Positions 1 through 8,998 of a DNA stretch of 41,799 nt are shown piece after piece. Each line of letters opens with the position of its first letter. Within the stretch, counting starts at the first letter, position 1. The position numbers and the translations under genes are program-made. Source of the DNA: Kiritimatiellota bacterium (GTDB lineage Bacteria > Verrucomicrobiota > Lentisphaeria > Oligosphaerales > JAADHN01); assembly GCA_013151865.1 (NCBI GenBank), contig JAADHN010000172.1, positions 1-41,799 of the forward strand, read 5' to 3'. The notes under the pieces are model-generated. The model had not been told where the DNA came from and ran no database searches. It worked only from the letters and a program-made list of their open reading frames with translations.

Positions 1-307
1 GGCAGGTGCGCTCGGTACTCGCGCAACGGTCGATGTAATCCGATAAAACCGGGCGCGTTGCCCGCGAGGGTGCGGCCGGGCGACCGGCGTCCACAGCCGT
101 CGCCCCGGCCGGTCCCGAAGGAATTGCGCACCGCCGGGGCAGAGAACATATTGTCCAGCGGTCCCCCGAAGTCCCCGGCGGTAACGGCCGGTCGATTTCA
201 CGCCCTGCTGCGCAGCGGACACCGGACGGACGCACAATCGGAGCCGGCGCAGACCGGTCGAGGGCGGTTTTTCCTTAAAGCGGTTCGAGTACACGGGGAA
301 ACAGACC
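1..307. other. Upstream region, no gene seen
   Basis: GC-rich stretch before the first gene. Open frames here overlap the start of the aminotransferase and show no recognisable protein. I see no clear promoter, terminator or RNA gene. The end of the stretch supplies the ribosome-binding region (GGGGAAA) of the next gene. Confidence 0.5.
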
Positions 308-1573
308 ATGAGTTCCGGAAAAGCATTCCAAGCGCTCGCGCTCAATGGCGGCCCAAAGGCGCGGGCCACCCCCTGGCCCCCACGTCGCCTGTTCGGTCCC
401 GAAGAGAAAGCCGTCGTCGTCGACATGTTCGACCAGGCGATTGAAACCGGTGTCGCTTTCGGGTACAACGGTCCCGAAGAAGAGGCCTACTGCCGCGAAT
501 TCGCGGCCTTCCTAGGGGGGGGATACGCCGACGCGGTCAATTCCGGAACCGCTTCCGTTTTCGTGGCACTGCGCGCCCTTGATCTCCCGGCTTTTTCCGA
601 AGTGATCGTCGGGGCCGTCACCGACCCGGGCGGACTGATGCCCGTGCCGCTGCTGAACCTGGTTCCCGTAATTGCAGACGCCGCACCGGGATGCTACAAC
701 AGCGGTCCGGAGCAGATCGAGGCACTGATCACGCCCCGGACCAGCGCGATCCTGGTCGCACATATCGCTGGAGAACCGGCCGACATCGAGGCGATCGCCG
801 CAGTGGCGCAACGGCACGGTCTGCCGTTGATCGAAGACTGCTCCCAATCCCACGGCGCCACGCTGAACGGCAAACCCGTGGGTACATTCGGCGCCATCGC
901 CGCATTCTCGACCATGTCCGGGAAGCACCATTGCACGGGGGCCCAGGGCGGCGTGGTCTTCACCCGAAACGAAGAACTTTCCGGCTGTATGAAGCGCGCC
1001 GCGGACCGCGGCAAGCCGTTCGGCCTGCCGCCCGGAAGCACGAATTGTTGGGCCTCTCTCAACCTGAACTCGAACGAATTGGCCTGCGCCATCGGTCGTG
1101 TGCAACTGAGGAAACTGCCGGGAATCATCAGGCGCCGCCGGGAAGCAGTCCGGCGACTGGCGGCCGGAATTGCGGAATTCGCGACGGTGTCCGTGCCGAC
1201 CCCTCTCCCCGGCGCAGACCCCAGTTATTGGTTCCTGCGGATGGTCTTCCATCCGGAACGGGCCAAGTGCGACAAATCAACGTTTTGTCGAGCCCTCAGC
1301 GCCGAAGGTCTGCCCATCAATCCCAGCTACCGAGGGGCGCTGCCGCACCTCATGGACTGGTTCGTTAACCGCCGCGTATTCGGCGGGAGCGGCTACCCGT
1401 GGAGTGCGCCCGAATACACCGGGGACCGCAACCGACAATTCCCCTGCCCCAACGCAAACCACACCATGGACACGCAGTTCAACCTGGCAATCAACGAAAG
1501 CTGGGGACCGGCGGAAATCAGCGATGCGGTCGCGGCCTTCGCCAAACTCGACGCCGCCTTTCGCCGGTCCTGA
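308..1573 (+). CDS. DegT/DnrJ/EryC1/StrS family PLP-dependent aminotransferase
   Basis: A 421-residue fold-type I PLP enzyme of the DegT/DnrJ/EryC1/StrS group, which typically aminates keto-sugars or scyllo-inosose-like cyclitols in the cytoplasm. Visible features are the phosphate-binding NSGTAS (about 78-83), the cofactor-facing Asp in IEDCSQSHGA (D177), and the Schiff-base lysine in STMSGKHH (K206), followed by the usual G-rich GAQGG. The helix containing ELACAIGRVQLRKL is also typical. Length fits the family (370-430). The ATG at 308 has GGGGAAA upstream. The gene stands alone, convergent with hemB, so the substrate cannot be read from context. The family is secure; the specific sugar or cyclitol is unknown. 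Confidence 0.88.
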   Translation: MSSGKAFQALALNGGPKARATPWPPRRLFGPEEKAVVVDMFDQAIETGVAFGYNGPEEEAYCREFAAFLGGGYADAVNSGTASVFVALRALDLPAFSEVIVGAVTDPGGLMPVPLLNLVPVIADAAPGCYNSGPEQIEALITPRTSAILVAHIAGEPADIEAIAAVAQRHGLPLIEDCSQSHGATLNGKPVGTFGAIAAFSTMSGKHHCTGAQGGVVFTRNEELSGCMKRAADRGKPFGLPPGSTNCWASLNLNSNELACAIGRVQLRKLPGIIRRRREAVRRLAAGIAEFATVSVPTPLPGADPSYWFLRMVFHPERAKCDKSTFCRALSAEGLPINPSYRGALPHLMDWFVNRRVFGGSGYPWSAPEYTGDRNRQFPCPNANHTMDTQFNLAINESWGPAEISDAVAAFAKLDAAFRRS

Positions 1574-1796
1574 GGCACTGGACGCCCCGAGTCCCCGGAG
1601 GCCGGCCCGCGTGCCGATGCGGTCCGTCCGGCCAGCAGCACTCGGCGGGCCTGCACCGTCCATTCCCACCTCTGTTCAAGTTCTTTCTTCCGGGAGCAGA
1701 ACCGGGCGCGAGCGCTTGAGCCGGCGGACGTGCCCCGCCCACAGATCGAATTCGCGCCCCGGAAGGACGACCGCCCAAGTATCGCGCCGGCCCCCG

Positions 1797-2786
1797 TCAC
1801 TCCACCCCCGCCTGAATCCGAAGTCGCGACGCGACCTTGCGGGCAAAGTACGTCAGTATCAAGTCGGCGCCGGCCCGACGGATGCCGGTGAGAAGTTCCA
1901 TCATCACGCGCTCGCCGTCGATCCAGCCTTTTTCGGCGGCAGCCAGGACCATTGCGTACTCACCGCTGACGCTGTAGGCGGCCACGGGAAGATCCACAGC
2001 CTGGCGGACCTCGTGAATCACATCCAAATAGGCCAGGGCCGGCTTGACCATGACGATGTCCGCGCCTTCGGCCACGTCCAACGCAACTTCCCGCAAGGCC
2101 TCGCGCCGATTGGGCGGGTCCATCTGATAGGCGCGACGGTCCCCAAACTGCGGGGCGGAATCCGCCGCATCGCGAAACGGCCCGTAAAAAGCCGAGGCAT
2201 ACTTGGCGCTGTAAGCCAGAATGCCAACCTGGTACAGCCCGTTCTCGTCCAACGCTCGGCGGATCGCCCCCACGCGCCCGTCCATCATGTCGGAAGGCGC
2301 CACCATGTCCGCTCCGGCACGTGCATGGGAAAGGGCCATTTCCTCGAGTCGCAACAGGGTGGCGTCGTTGTCGACTTCCCCATCCTTGATAATGCCGCAA
2401 TGGCCGTGGGAAGTGTACTCGCACAAACATACGTCCGTGATAACCAGCAACTCCGGGGTCCGTTTCTTGATCTCCCGGACCGCCTCCTGGATCACCCCGT
2501 GGTCGGTCAGAGCCGACGAGGCGTTTGCGTCTTTCGAATCCGGGATCCCGAACAGGAGCACCGCCGGAATGCCCAATTCGAAGAGTTCCTCGCACTCTCG
2601 GGCCAGCACGTCCTGGGACATCCGCGCCACGCCGGGCATCGAGGCGACCGGCTCACGGACGTTTTCACCGGGGCAAACAAAGAGAGGCGCAATCAAATCC
2701 TCGACCGACAGACGCGTCTCCCGCACCATGCGACGCACGGACTCGGTGCGCCTCAGCCGCCGCATTCGAACCGTCGGAAACTCCAT
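1797..2786 (-). CDS. hemB: Delta-aminolevulinic acid dehydratase (porphobilinogen synthase)
   Basis: Condenses two 5-aminolevulinate molecules to porphobilinogen in tetrapyrrole synthesis. The 329 residues match the family. The two active-site lysines are in [13 protein letters not shown] (K195) and [12 protein letters not shown] (K248). The cysteine-rich metal site [13 protein letters not shown] (C120, C122, C130) marks the zinc-dependent class rather than the Asp-rich magnesium class. YSVSGEYAM (about 271-279) is also conserved. The ATG at 2786 is preceded on the minus strand by AGGAG at a good distance. No other heme gene is adjacent. The gene is convergent with the aminotransferase, with a 220-bp gap that shows no convincing terminator. 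Confidence 0.97.
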   Translation of the reverse strand: MEFPTVRMRRLRRTESVRRMVRETRLSVEDLIAPLFVCPGENVREPVASMPGVARMSQDVLARECEELFELGIPAVLLFGIPDSKDANASSALTDHGVIQEAVREIKKRTPELLVITDVCLCEYTSHGHCGIIKDGEVDNDATLLRLEEMALSHARAGADMVAPSDMMDGRVGAIRRALDENGLYQVGILAYSAKYASAFYGPFRDAADSAPQFGDRRAYQMDPPNRREALREVALDVAEGADIVMVKPALAYLDVIHEVRQAVDLPVAAYSVSGEYAMVLAAAEKGWIDGERVMMELLTGIRRAGADLILTYFARKVASRLRIQAGVE

Positions 2787-3189
2787 GACACCATTCTCCT
2801 GATATATCCGGGCGGCTTTCCGCCGACAGCCGCGGGGTTATGGTGCAAAAAGGCAGCGACAGGACGATGGCCCGTCCGTGCCGCCCCCCCGGATGAAACT
2901 GTAGCCTGATCGGACTGAAATGAAACTGCAAATCGCGGCAATTCTCGGGCCCATCGCAGGATTGTTGCCGGCCCCAAACTCCCGTGCCGCGGACCTCGCG
3001 GCGCGTTCATGGACGGCCGCCTTGATGTGGGACGCATCCCTCGGCCGGGGCGCCGGCGTCGCGCATGGGGGACGCCGGGAGCGACCGGTGTTGAGCGGAA
3101 GGTGCATCCGCAGGCCGCTGCGCTATATTTCGTGCCTTCTCCAACTCGCCCTGCGATAAGACCTCAAACTCGGTTCAAGGATCCGTCGA
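2787..3189. other. Intergenic region between divergent hemB and larE
   Basis: About 400 bp between two divergently read genes, so it must hold both promoters. It contains short ORFs on both strands (for example 2920-3159 plus, 79 codons), but they have arginine- and proline-rich products and no recognisable domain. A loose AT-rich patch (TATATT on the plus strand near 3123) could be part of the larE promoter, but no matching -35 is convincing. Confidence 0.4.
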
Positions 3190-4017
3190 ATGGACACACG
3201 GGAAAATGAACTGGATCGAAAATTGACGATTCTCCGCGCGCGACTCCGGGAATATGGGTCGGTGCTGATCGCCTTTTCGGGAGGTGTGGACTCGACTTTT
3301 CTCCTGAAAGTCGCTGTGGACGAACTCGGGTCCGCCGCAATGGCCGTAACGGCCCGGTCCGCCACGTACCCAAGCCGTGAGTTCCACGAGGCCGAATCCC
3401 TGGCCCAAAGCATGGGCGCGCGCTGGGTCGTCATCGAGAGCGACGAGCTTGACGTACCGGGGTTTCGAGAGAACCCGCCGGACCGGTGCTACTACTGCAA
3501 GGGATCTCTGTTCGGCGATCTCTTGCGAATCGCCCGGGAAAACCGTGTGGCCGTCGTCTGCGACGGATCCAATGCGGACGACCTTTCCGACCACCGCCCC
3601 GGCCGTCGGGCGGCTGCCGAACTGGGTGTGCGCAGTCCGCTGGCCGAAATCGGGCTCACCAAGACCGACATCCGGGCTTTGAGTCGGCGACTCGGACTGC
3701 CCACTTGGGACAAACCGGCGTTCGCCTGTCTTGCCTCCCGTTTTCCGTATGGGCAGCGGATCACCGAGTCCGCACTCGACGCCGTCGACCGGGCCGAAGC
3801 CGCGTTGCACGAGTTTGGTTTTGGCCAGGTACGGGTCCGTGTCCACGGCCCTGTGGCTCGAATCGAAGTGGAACCGGACCAGGTTCGGCGCGCCGTGGAA
3901 AAGCGACAGAAGATTGTGAGCGCTCTCAAGGCGTGCGGATATCATTACGTGACGCTGGATTTGGAAGGTTATCGGACCGGTAGTCTGAACGAACTCTTGC
4001 CCGATGCCCCCCCCTGA
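3190..4017 (+). CDS. larE: ATP-dependent sacrificial sulfur transferase LarE family
   Basis: PP-loop ATP pyrophosphatase of the LarE family. LarE adenylates the carboxylated pyridinium precursor and inserts sulfur to build the nickel-pincer (NPN) cofactor of lactate racemase and related enzymes. The 275 residues carry the PP-loop AFSGGVDSTFLL (about 28-39), the family motif PDRCYYCKGSLF (C100, C103), the DGSNADD segment, and PAFACLASRFPYG (C180). Having three cysteines (C100, C103, C180) rather than one resembles the LarE subtype reported to use a [4Fe-4S] cluster; that link is inference. No larB, larC or lactate racemase is visible in this window. The ATG was chosen because the upstream frame has no plausible coding. 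A T8 tract follows the stop. Confidence 0.9.
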   Translation: MDTRENELDRKLTILRARLREYGSVLIAFSGGVDSTFLLKVAVDELGSAAMAVTARSATYPSREFHEAESLAQSMGARWVVIESDELDVPGFRENPPDRCYYCKGSLFGDLLRIARENRVAVVCDGSNADDLSDHRPGRRAAAELGVRSPLAEIGLTKTDIRALSRRLGLPTWDKPAFACLASRFPYGQRITESALDAVDRAEAALHEFGFGQVRVRVHGPVARIEVEPDQVRRAVEKRQKIVSALKACGYHYVTLDLEGYRTGSLNELLPDAPP

Positions 4018-4028
4018 CGAACGCCCGC

Positions 4029-4048
4029 CGGCAAGCGCCGTTTTTTTT
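4029..4048 (+). terminator. Possible intrinsic terminator after larE
   Basis: A short GC hairpin (CGGC, loop AAGC, GCCG at 4029-4040) is followed at once by eight T residues, 11 bp after the larE stop. The stem is only 4 bp, so strength is doubtful, but the T8 tract in a GC-rich genome is notable. Confidence 0.4.
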
Positions 4049-4060
4049 CGATTTGCGGCC

Positions 4061-4088
4061 TTGCAATCCGGGCGCACGCAACTATTAT
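4061..4088 (+). promoter_or_regulatory. Probable promoter of tRNA-Gly(GCC)
   Basis: TTGCAA at 4061-4066, a 16-bp spacer and TATTAT at 4083-4088 give a sigma-70-type promoter. The expected start is about 8 bp before the mature tRNA at 4103. Confidence 0.5.
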
Positions 4089-4102
4089 TCTGTTCTGCTG
4101 GT

Positions 4103-4178
4103 GCGGGCGTAGCTCAGTTGGTAGAGCACTACCTTGCCAAGGTAGCTGTCGACGGTTCGAGTCCGTTCGCCCGCTCCA
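4103..4178 (+). tRNA. tRNA-Gly (anticodon GCC)
   Basis: Full cloverleaf: acceptor GCGGGCG pairs with CGCCCGC; D arm GCTC/GAGC; anticodon stem CTACC/GGTAG with loop TTGCCAA, giving anticodon GCC for GGC and GGU glycine codons; T arm with TTCGAGT; discriminator T and encoded CCA (4176-4178). 76 nt. Confidence 0.97.
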
Positions 4179-4483
4179 TTTTTTTTGCACTCGCTCACTC
4201 TTCTCCGCCCCGGTTTTTTCAGGGGCGCCGCGGGTCCGACGGTACACGCCCCAGCCCTCCCGCGCAGCGGGATCGGCAAGTTCTTTTCAACCTTTTTTTC
4301 TTCCGTCAAGCCGTCTTGACGCCAAGTCGCTCGGATACTGCGCCCCCGAGAGTCCCCACCAGCACGACCGACCGTCGGCTCGCGCTGGCGTACGCCGAGG
4401 CCGCAGAGTATGGTACTCTGCCAATGTCCGACAGGCGCCGGCGTCCCCTCCCATCCCCATCGACGCAGCTCGAGGAAGCGCCC
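4179..4483. other. Leader region upstream of the CBM9-like gene
   Basis: About 300 bp without a supported gene. A frame open from 4004 through the tRNA into the next CDS is an artefact of GC-rich sequence. The main structured element is the palindrome at 4403-4421, listed separately. No strong -35/-10 pair was found. Confidence 0.4.
4403..4421. promoter_or_regulatory. Perfect palindrome, candidate operator
   Basis: GCAGAGTA, 3-bp spacer, TACTCTGC: a perfect 8-bp inverted repeat ending about 62 bp before the start codon at 4484. Its size, symmetry and position suit a dimeric transcription factor site. No T tract follows, so a terminator is unlikely. Function is inferred. Confidence 0.45.
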
Positions 4484-5152
4484 ATGCAGTACATCATCAG
4501 ACGCACTTCGGCCGAACCTGCTCCGACCGCGGACTGGAACGCCCCGGTTTGGCGACCGGCGGCCGAGTTGGCCATCGACAGTTTTCGACCCGAGAGTTCC
4601 GACCATCGCCCGGAAACCCAAGCCAGGCTCCTGTACGACAACTTGGCCATTCATGGAGTCTATCGTGTGGCGGACCGGTACGTCCGGTGCGTTCACGAAG
4701 GCTTCCAGGCCCCCGTGTGTCGCGATAGTTGCGTCGAGTTTTTCTTCAAGCCTCATAAAGGGCCGGGATACTTCAATTTCGAGTTCAACTGCGGCGGAAA
4801 CTTTCTGTGCTCATACATCCGTGACTGGACTCGGATCGGCGACGTCGGCTTTGCCGATTTTACCAAGCTGACGCCGGAACAGTGTTCCCAGGTCACTGTG
4901 AGCCATTCGATGCCCACCCGCGTCGATCCCGAAATCGCCACCCCAACAGTTTGGACAATTCAGTTCCGAATCCCGTTCGAAGTGGTCCAGGCGTACACCG
5001 GGGCCCTCGACGACCTCTCCGGGGTTCGGTGGTCCGGCAATTTCTACAAGTGCGGAGACGAAACCAGCCATCCTCACTGGGCGGCGTGGGCCCCAGTGGA
5101 CGAACTTAATTTTCATCTGCCGCGGTGCTTCGGAACGATCATGTTCGAGTGA
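4484..5152 (+). CDS. CBM9-like (DOMON-fold) carbohydrate-binding protein
   Basis: A 222-residue protein consisting essentially of one CBM9-like module. Family traits visible are the N-terminal W..PVWRPAAEL, the LYDN.AIHGVYRVADRYVR strand pair, the acidic DSCVEFFFKPHKGPGYFNFEFNCGG region (about 86-110), and a C-terminal segment around WSGNFYKCGDE and HWAAWAP. The same module type recurs in the two large exported proteins of this window. No signal peptide is seen from the ATG at 4484, which has GAGGAA upstream, so it may be cytoplasmic. A longer frame upstream runs through the tRNA and is rejected. The ligand is unknown. Confidence 0.75.
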   Translation: MQYIIRRTSAEPAPTADWNAPVWRPAAELAIDSFRPESSDHRPETQARLLYDNLAIHGVYRVADRYVRCVHEGFQAPVCRDSCVEFFFKPHKGPGYFNFEFNCGGNFLCSYIRDWTRIGDVGFADFTKLTPEQCSQVTVSHSMPTRVDPEIATPTVWTIQFRIPFEVVQAYTGALDDLSGVRWSGNFYKCGDETSHPHWAAWAPVDELNFHLPRCFGTIMFE

Positions 5153-5345
5153 ACGTGACTCATGGCGATGCCCCTCTCCTGCCCGGTTCGGTCATGAACT
5201 GCCCCGAAAACCACGAAGTGTCGCCCCAGAACGGACTCGTGAACGGACACGTGAGGTTTTGCGAGAGTCCCTCAGCCTAAGGGCGGGCTCGAATGGAGAC
5301 GGGCCAGGCGCCGCTGCAACTCCCTCGAAAGCGAATTGGTCCCGC

Positions 5346-6911
5346 ATGAAAAACGGGCCGGCACACAGTTTCCTCAGTCGGACCGGGCCGCTCCCATCCG
5401 GCCTGCCGGCATCACTGGCCGTGCCCGGCTTCGCGATGTTGGGCGTTCAACTCCTGGTGGCGGCCCTGTCGCACCCGACAACTTGGCGTGCACTCCGCGC
5501 CCTGCCGCCGGCCCAAACCTTGGTCGCGCTCGAGGTGACCGCCGGGATCCTGTATCTGGCGGCGGTCCGCTTCGCCATGCGCACCGGGGCAACCGGGGGC
5601 GCCGCCGCCAAGTCCGCCCTGGTGTGGTGCCTTGCAATCGGCGTTGCGATGCGCGTGGCGATGTTTTTCTCCACCCCCATGTTCGAGAACGACTATTATC
5701 GGTATCTGTGGGACGGCGGGGTGACGGCCCATGGGATCAACCCGTATCGCGTCTCGCCCGAAAGCCTGTCCACGGGGCGAGCCGGCGCCACAATAGTGCC
5801 GCCCACCCTGAAACAGCTGGCCCGGGACGCCGTCGGCGTGCTGCCCGGCGTCAATCATCCCCGGCTTCGCACCATCTACCCGCCGGCGGCCCAGGCCGCA
5901 TTTGCACTCGCCCACATTCTGAGTCCATGGGACCTTCAGGCCTGGCGGTTGGTTCTCCTGTTCTGCGAGGCGGCAGGCTTGGTGTTGCTGCTGCGCGGTG
6001 TCCGTTCCGCGGACCGGCGGCTTGTCCTGGCCGTCATTTACTGGTGGTCGCCCTTGTCAATCAAAGAGATCGTCAACTCCGCCCACATGGACGCTCTGCT
6101 TTTCCCCTTGCTACTCGGCTGCCTGCTCCTGGCTTCTCGAAAGCGCACGACCGGGGCGGCTTTCCTGCTGGCGCTGGCGGCGGGGGTCAAAGTCTGGCCC
6201 GTTCTTCTGGCGCCTCTTGTGTTGCGCCCGGTCCTGGCTCGACCAAAACGCCTCGCTGCAGCCCTCGCGGCTTTTGTCGTACCTGTCTTGGCCATGGCGA
6301 TCTTCATGTGGCCGGCCTTTCGCGGGGCCGATTCCGGATTCAACACCTACAGCCGCACCTGGGAAATGAACGATGCTTTGTACATGGTCGTGTTCTGGAC
6401 GACACGTCTTGCAGCCCGTCTCTCCGGCGCCCCCGACGCGGCAACCGTTCATGTTTCCGCTCGAGCCGTGATCGGAGTCGGCCTCCTGGCTTGGGCCGTA
6501 TGGTGCGCTCGAGCCCGCCTTGATTCTTTCGAAGGCTTGGCCGGACGCGCCGGTGCGGTCACGGCAGCACTCTTTCTTTTCAGCCCGACCCAGTTCCCGT
6601 GGTATGGTCTGTGGCTGTTGCCGTTTCTGGCGATAGCGCCATCGCGCCCACTTCTCTTGCTCCAGGTCACTCTGCCGCTCTACTACTTGAGGTTCCCGAT
6701 GCAGGCCGCAGGTCACGCCGATCTCTTCGATTCCGGCGTGGTGTGGATCGAATTCGGTCCGGTCCTTGCCCTCATGTCTTGGGAGGCCCTGCGTCGATAT
6801 TCGGCACGCCGCCGCGACCCCGGGCCGGCACCATCCGGAAGAACTCCTGGCCCGCATTCCACGCCGAACGAAGCGGACATGGACTCGGTTTCGCCATCGC
6901 CTGCCACGTGA
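5346..6911 (+). CDS. Polytopic GT87-like (DUF2029) glycosyltransferase
   Basis: Integral membrane protein of about 521 residues with roughly ten hydrophobic segments. It resembles GT-C glycosyltransferases of the GT87/DUF2029 group, which use polyprenyl-phosphate sugars (typically mannose) at the outer face of the membrane. The first extracytoplasmic loop carries ENDYYRYLWDGG followed by INPYRVSPE (about 113-140), the acidic loop expected for such enzymes. The HMDALLFPLLLGC segment also fits. The ATG at 5346 is preferred; a TTG at 5259 would add 29 unconvincing residues, and the binding site is weak in both cases. The next gene begins 44 bp downstream and encodes glycosyltransferases, suggesting a joint pathway. 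Donor and acceptor are unknown. Confidence 0.75.
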   Translation: MKNGPAHSFLSRTGPLPSGLPASLAVPGFAMLGVQLLVAALSHPTTWRALRALPPAQTLVALEVTAGILYLAAVRFAMRTGATGGAAAKSALVWCLAIGVAMRVAMFFSTPMFENDYYRYLWDGGVTAHGINPYRVSPESLSTGRAGATIVPPTLKQLARDAVGVLPGVNHPRLRTIYPPAAQAAFALAHILSPWDLQAWRLVLLFCEAAGLVLLLRGVRSADRRLVLAVIYWWSPLSIKEIVNSAHMDALLFPLLLGCLLLASRKRTTGAAFLLALAAGVKVWPVLLAPLVLRPVLARPKRLAAALAAFVVPVLAMAIFMWPAFRGADSGFNTYSRTWEMNDALYMVVFWTTRLAARLSGAPDAATVHVSARAVIGVGLLAWAVWCARARLDSFEGLAGRAGAVTAALFLFSPTQFPWYGLWLLPFLAIAPSRPLLLLQVTLPLYYLRFPMQAAGHADLFDSGVVWIEFGPVLALMSWEALRRYSARRRDPGPAPSGRTPGPHSTPNEADMDSVSPSPAT

Positions 6912-6955
6912 CAATCCGCGAACAAAGCACGTGCAATTACGAAGGCCGGCAAGCA

Positions 6956-8998
6956 ATGAGAAAAGACGCCTGCATTGCCGTTGTGATCCCGGCCCTGAAC
7001 GAGGAAGCATCCCTTGGAAAAGTCGTCGAGGCGATCCCCGAATGGGTAGACCATGTCGTGGTAGTGGACAACGGTTCGGTCGACGCCACTGCCGAGGTCG
7101 GACGAAAAGCGGGCGCCCGAGTGGTTCGCGAACCGCGGCGCGGCTACGGGCAGGCTTGCCTCGCCGGCCTTGCGGTTGTCCGGAACAAGGCAGACGTGGT
7201 CGTTTTCCTGGACGCCGATTTCAGCGACGACCCGAACTGCATGGACCGACTTGTGGATCCCGTAGCCACGGGAGCTGCCGATCTGGTCATCGGCTCTCGC
7301 ACTCTCGGGGAACGAGAAAAAGGCGCGCTCACCCTCCAGGCCCGTTTCGGCAACTGGTTGGCCTGCCGCCTGATCCGACTGTTCTGGGGGGTGGGCTATA
7401 CAGACCTTGGTCCATTCCGGGCCGCTGACGCAGCCGCACTCGAACGACTGCAAATGCAGGACCGGGACTACGGATGGACGGTCGAGATGCAGATCAAGGC
7501 GGCCTGCCGGGGCCTCCGCGTCCGGGAAGTCCCGACTCCTTACCGTCGGCGGGTCGGGAAGTCGAAGATCTCCGGCACGGTGCGCGGCGTGCTTGGGGCA
7601 GGCACGAAGATCCTGGGCTGGGTTTTCGCCGCGGCCCTGAAGTCGGCATGGGACTGGTTGTTGTCGCGTCCGGAGTCGACACGCTTGGTCGTGTTTTCCC
7701 GTTTTCCTCGTACCGGGGCCTGCAAAACCCGGATGATCCCGGCTTTGGGTGCGGAGGAAGCGGCCCAACTTCAACGGGGCATGACGGAGCACGCCTTCAA
7801 CACGGCTTGCGAACTCCGCAGAATCAGAAACGCGGAAATCGAGGTCCGGTTCACCGGCGGCGATCCCGACGAATTCCAGTCGTGGCTCGGTGACAATGCC
7901 CTCTATACGCCGCAAGGCGATGGGACACTCGGGGACCGAATGCGGCGGGCCGTTCGCGACGCGTTTGCCCGAGGGTCCGCCGGAACGGTGATCATCGGGG
8001 CCGACTGTCCCGGGGTCACTGCCGCACTTCTCGGGCAAGCCTTCGACGCCTTGTCCGGGAACGACCTCGTACTCGGTCCGGCACTGGACGGCGGTTACTA
8101 TCTGATTGGTATGTCCCGCCCGATCCCCGACCTTTTCCGGATCATGGCGTGGGGAAGTGCCACCGTACTGGAAGAGAGCCTGGCTCGGGCGCGACGCGCC
8201 GGCCTTGCCGTCAGGCTCCTACCTGCGCTGGGGGATGTGGACCGCCCGGAAGACCTGGAGCTCTGGCGGCAGACCCCGGCGGCCCATGCCCCGCAGACCA
8301 TAACGGTGGTGATTACCGCCCTGAACGAAGAAGAATATGTTGGCAACGCCGTCGACAGCGCCCTCACGGTTCCCGGAACCGAGGTGATCGTGGTGGACGG
8401 CGGCAGCAACGATAGGACGGTCGAGACAGCCAAGGCACGCGGGGCGAGCGCGGTGTGCGTGTCCCCGTCTGCGTATGGGAGGGCCGCTCAAATGAATGCC
8501 GGCGCACGACTGGCACACGGCGACGCCCTCCTTTTTCTCCACGCCGACGCGCGCCTCCCACCGGGATTCGGCCGGGAACTGCGCCGAATCCTGGCAACCC
8601 CCGGGGTCGTCGCCGGGGCCTTTCGGTTGCATATCGCGGACCCCGCACGGCGTTTTCGTTGGGTCGAGCGTGCCGTGTTCTTGCGGTCGAAACTGCTGGG
8701 CGCGCCCCACGGCGATCAGGGCTTGTTCATGAAACGCGACCTCTTCGAGGCCGTCGGAGGGTTCGAAAATCAGCCCGTCCTCGAAGACTTGGACATCCTC
8801 CGCCGCCTTCGGCCACATGGCCGAATCGTGCTCGGAGACCTGGCCGTGACCACGCCGGCTCGGCGCTGGAAAAGCGCCGGCACGTTCCGCACAACCATCG
8901 TCAACCACGTGCTCCTGCTCAAGGCCCTGGGGACCCACGTCCGCCGGGACGTGCCCACCCGGATTCATGCCAGGAACAAGAGCCCGGGGCTACGGTGA
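6956..8998 (+). CDS. Three-domain glycosyltransferase fusion: GT2 + TIGR04282-like + TIGR04283-like
   Basis: A 680-residue protein made of three enzymes in one chain. Residues about 1-235 form a GT2 domain (IAVVIPALNEEASLGKVV, then VVFLDADFSDDP) of the dolichyl-phosphate-mannose-synthase-like kind, but without its membrane anchors. Residues about 242-445 form a DUF2064/TIGR04282-like nucleotidyltransferase-fold domain (LVVFSRFPRTGACKTRM, IIGADCPG, LDGGYYLIG, DVDRPEDL). Residues about 447-680 form a second GT2 domain of the TIGR04283 type (VVITALNEEEYV, VDGGSNDRT, LFLHADARLP, GDQGLFMKRDLF). The last two are known partners in rSAM/selenodomain (arsenosugar-type) loci. The ATG at 6956 follows GAAGG. 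It lies 44 bp after the GT87-like gene and is probably co-transcribed. Confidence 0.87.
   Translation: MRKDACIAVVIPALNEEASLGKVVEAIPEWVDHVVVVDNGSVDATAEVGRKAGARVVREPRRGYGQACLAGLAVVRNKADVVVFLDADFSDDPNCMDRLVDPVATGAADLVIGSRTLGEREKGALTLQARFGNWLACRLIRLFWGVGYTDLGPFRAADAAALERLQMQDRDYGWTVEMQIKAACRGLRVREVPTPYRRRVGKSKISGTVRGVLGAGTKILGWVFAAALKSAWDWLLSRPESTRLVVFSRFPRTGACKTRMIPALGAEEAAQLQRGMTEHAFNTACELRRIRNAEIEVRFTGGDPDEFQSWLGDNALYTPQGDGTLGDRMRRAVRDAFARGSAGTVIIGADCPGVTAALLGQAFDALSGNDLVLGPALDGGYYLIGMSRPIPDLFRIMAWGSATVLEESLARARRAGLAVRLLPALGDVDRPEDLELWRQTPAAHAPQTITVVITALNEEEYVGNAVDSALTVPGTEVIVVDGGSNDRTVETAKARGASAVCVSPSAYGRAAQMNAGARLAHGDALLFLHADARLPPGFGRELRRILATPGVVAGAFRLHIADPARRFRWVERAVFLRSKLLGAPHGDQGLFMKRDLFEAVGGFENQPVLEDLDILRRLRPHGRIVLGDLAVTTPARRWKSAGTFRTTIVNHVLLLKALGTHVRRDVPTRIHARNKSPGLR

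Noticed and set aside
2920-3159. 79-codon ORF starting MKLQIAAILGPIAGLLP
   Set aside because: The first residues look faintly like a signal peptide, but the rest is low-quality, there is no good binding site, and it sits in a divergent promoter region.
4004-4483. In-frame upstream extension of the CBM9-like gene
   Set aside because: It would run through the tRNA-Gly gene; the ATG at 4484 has a proper ribosome-binding site and begins the recognisable module.
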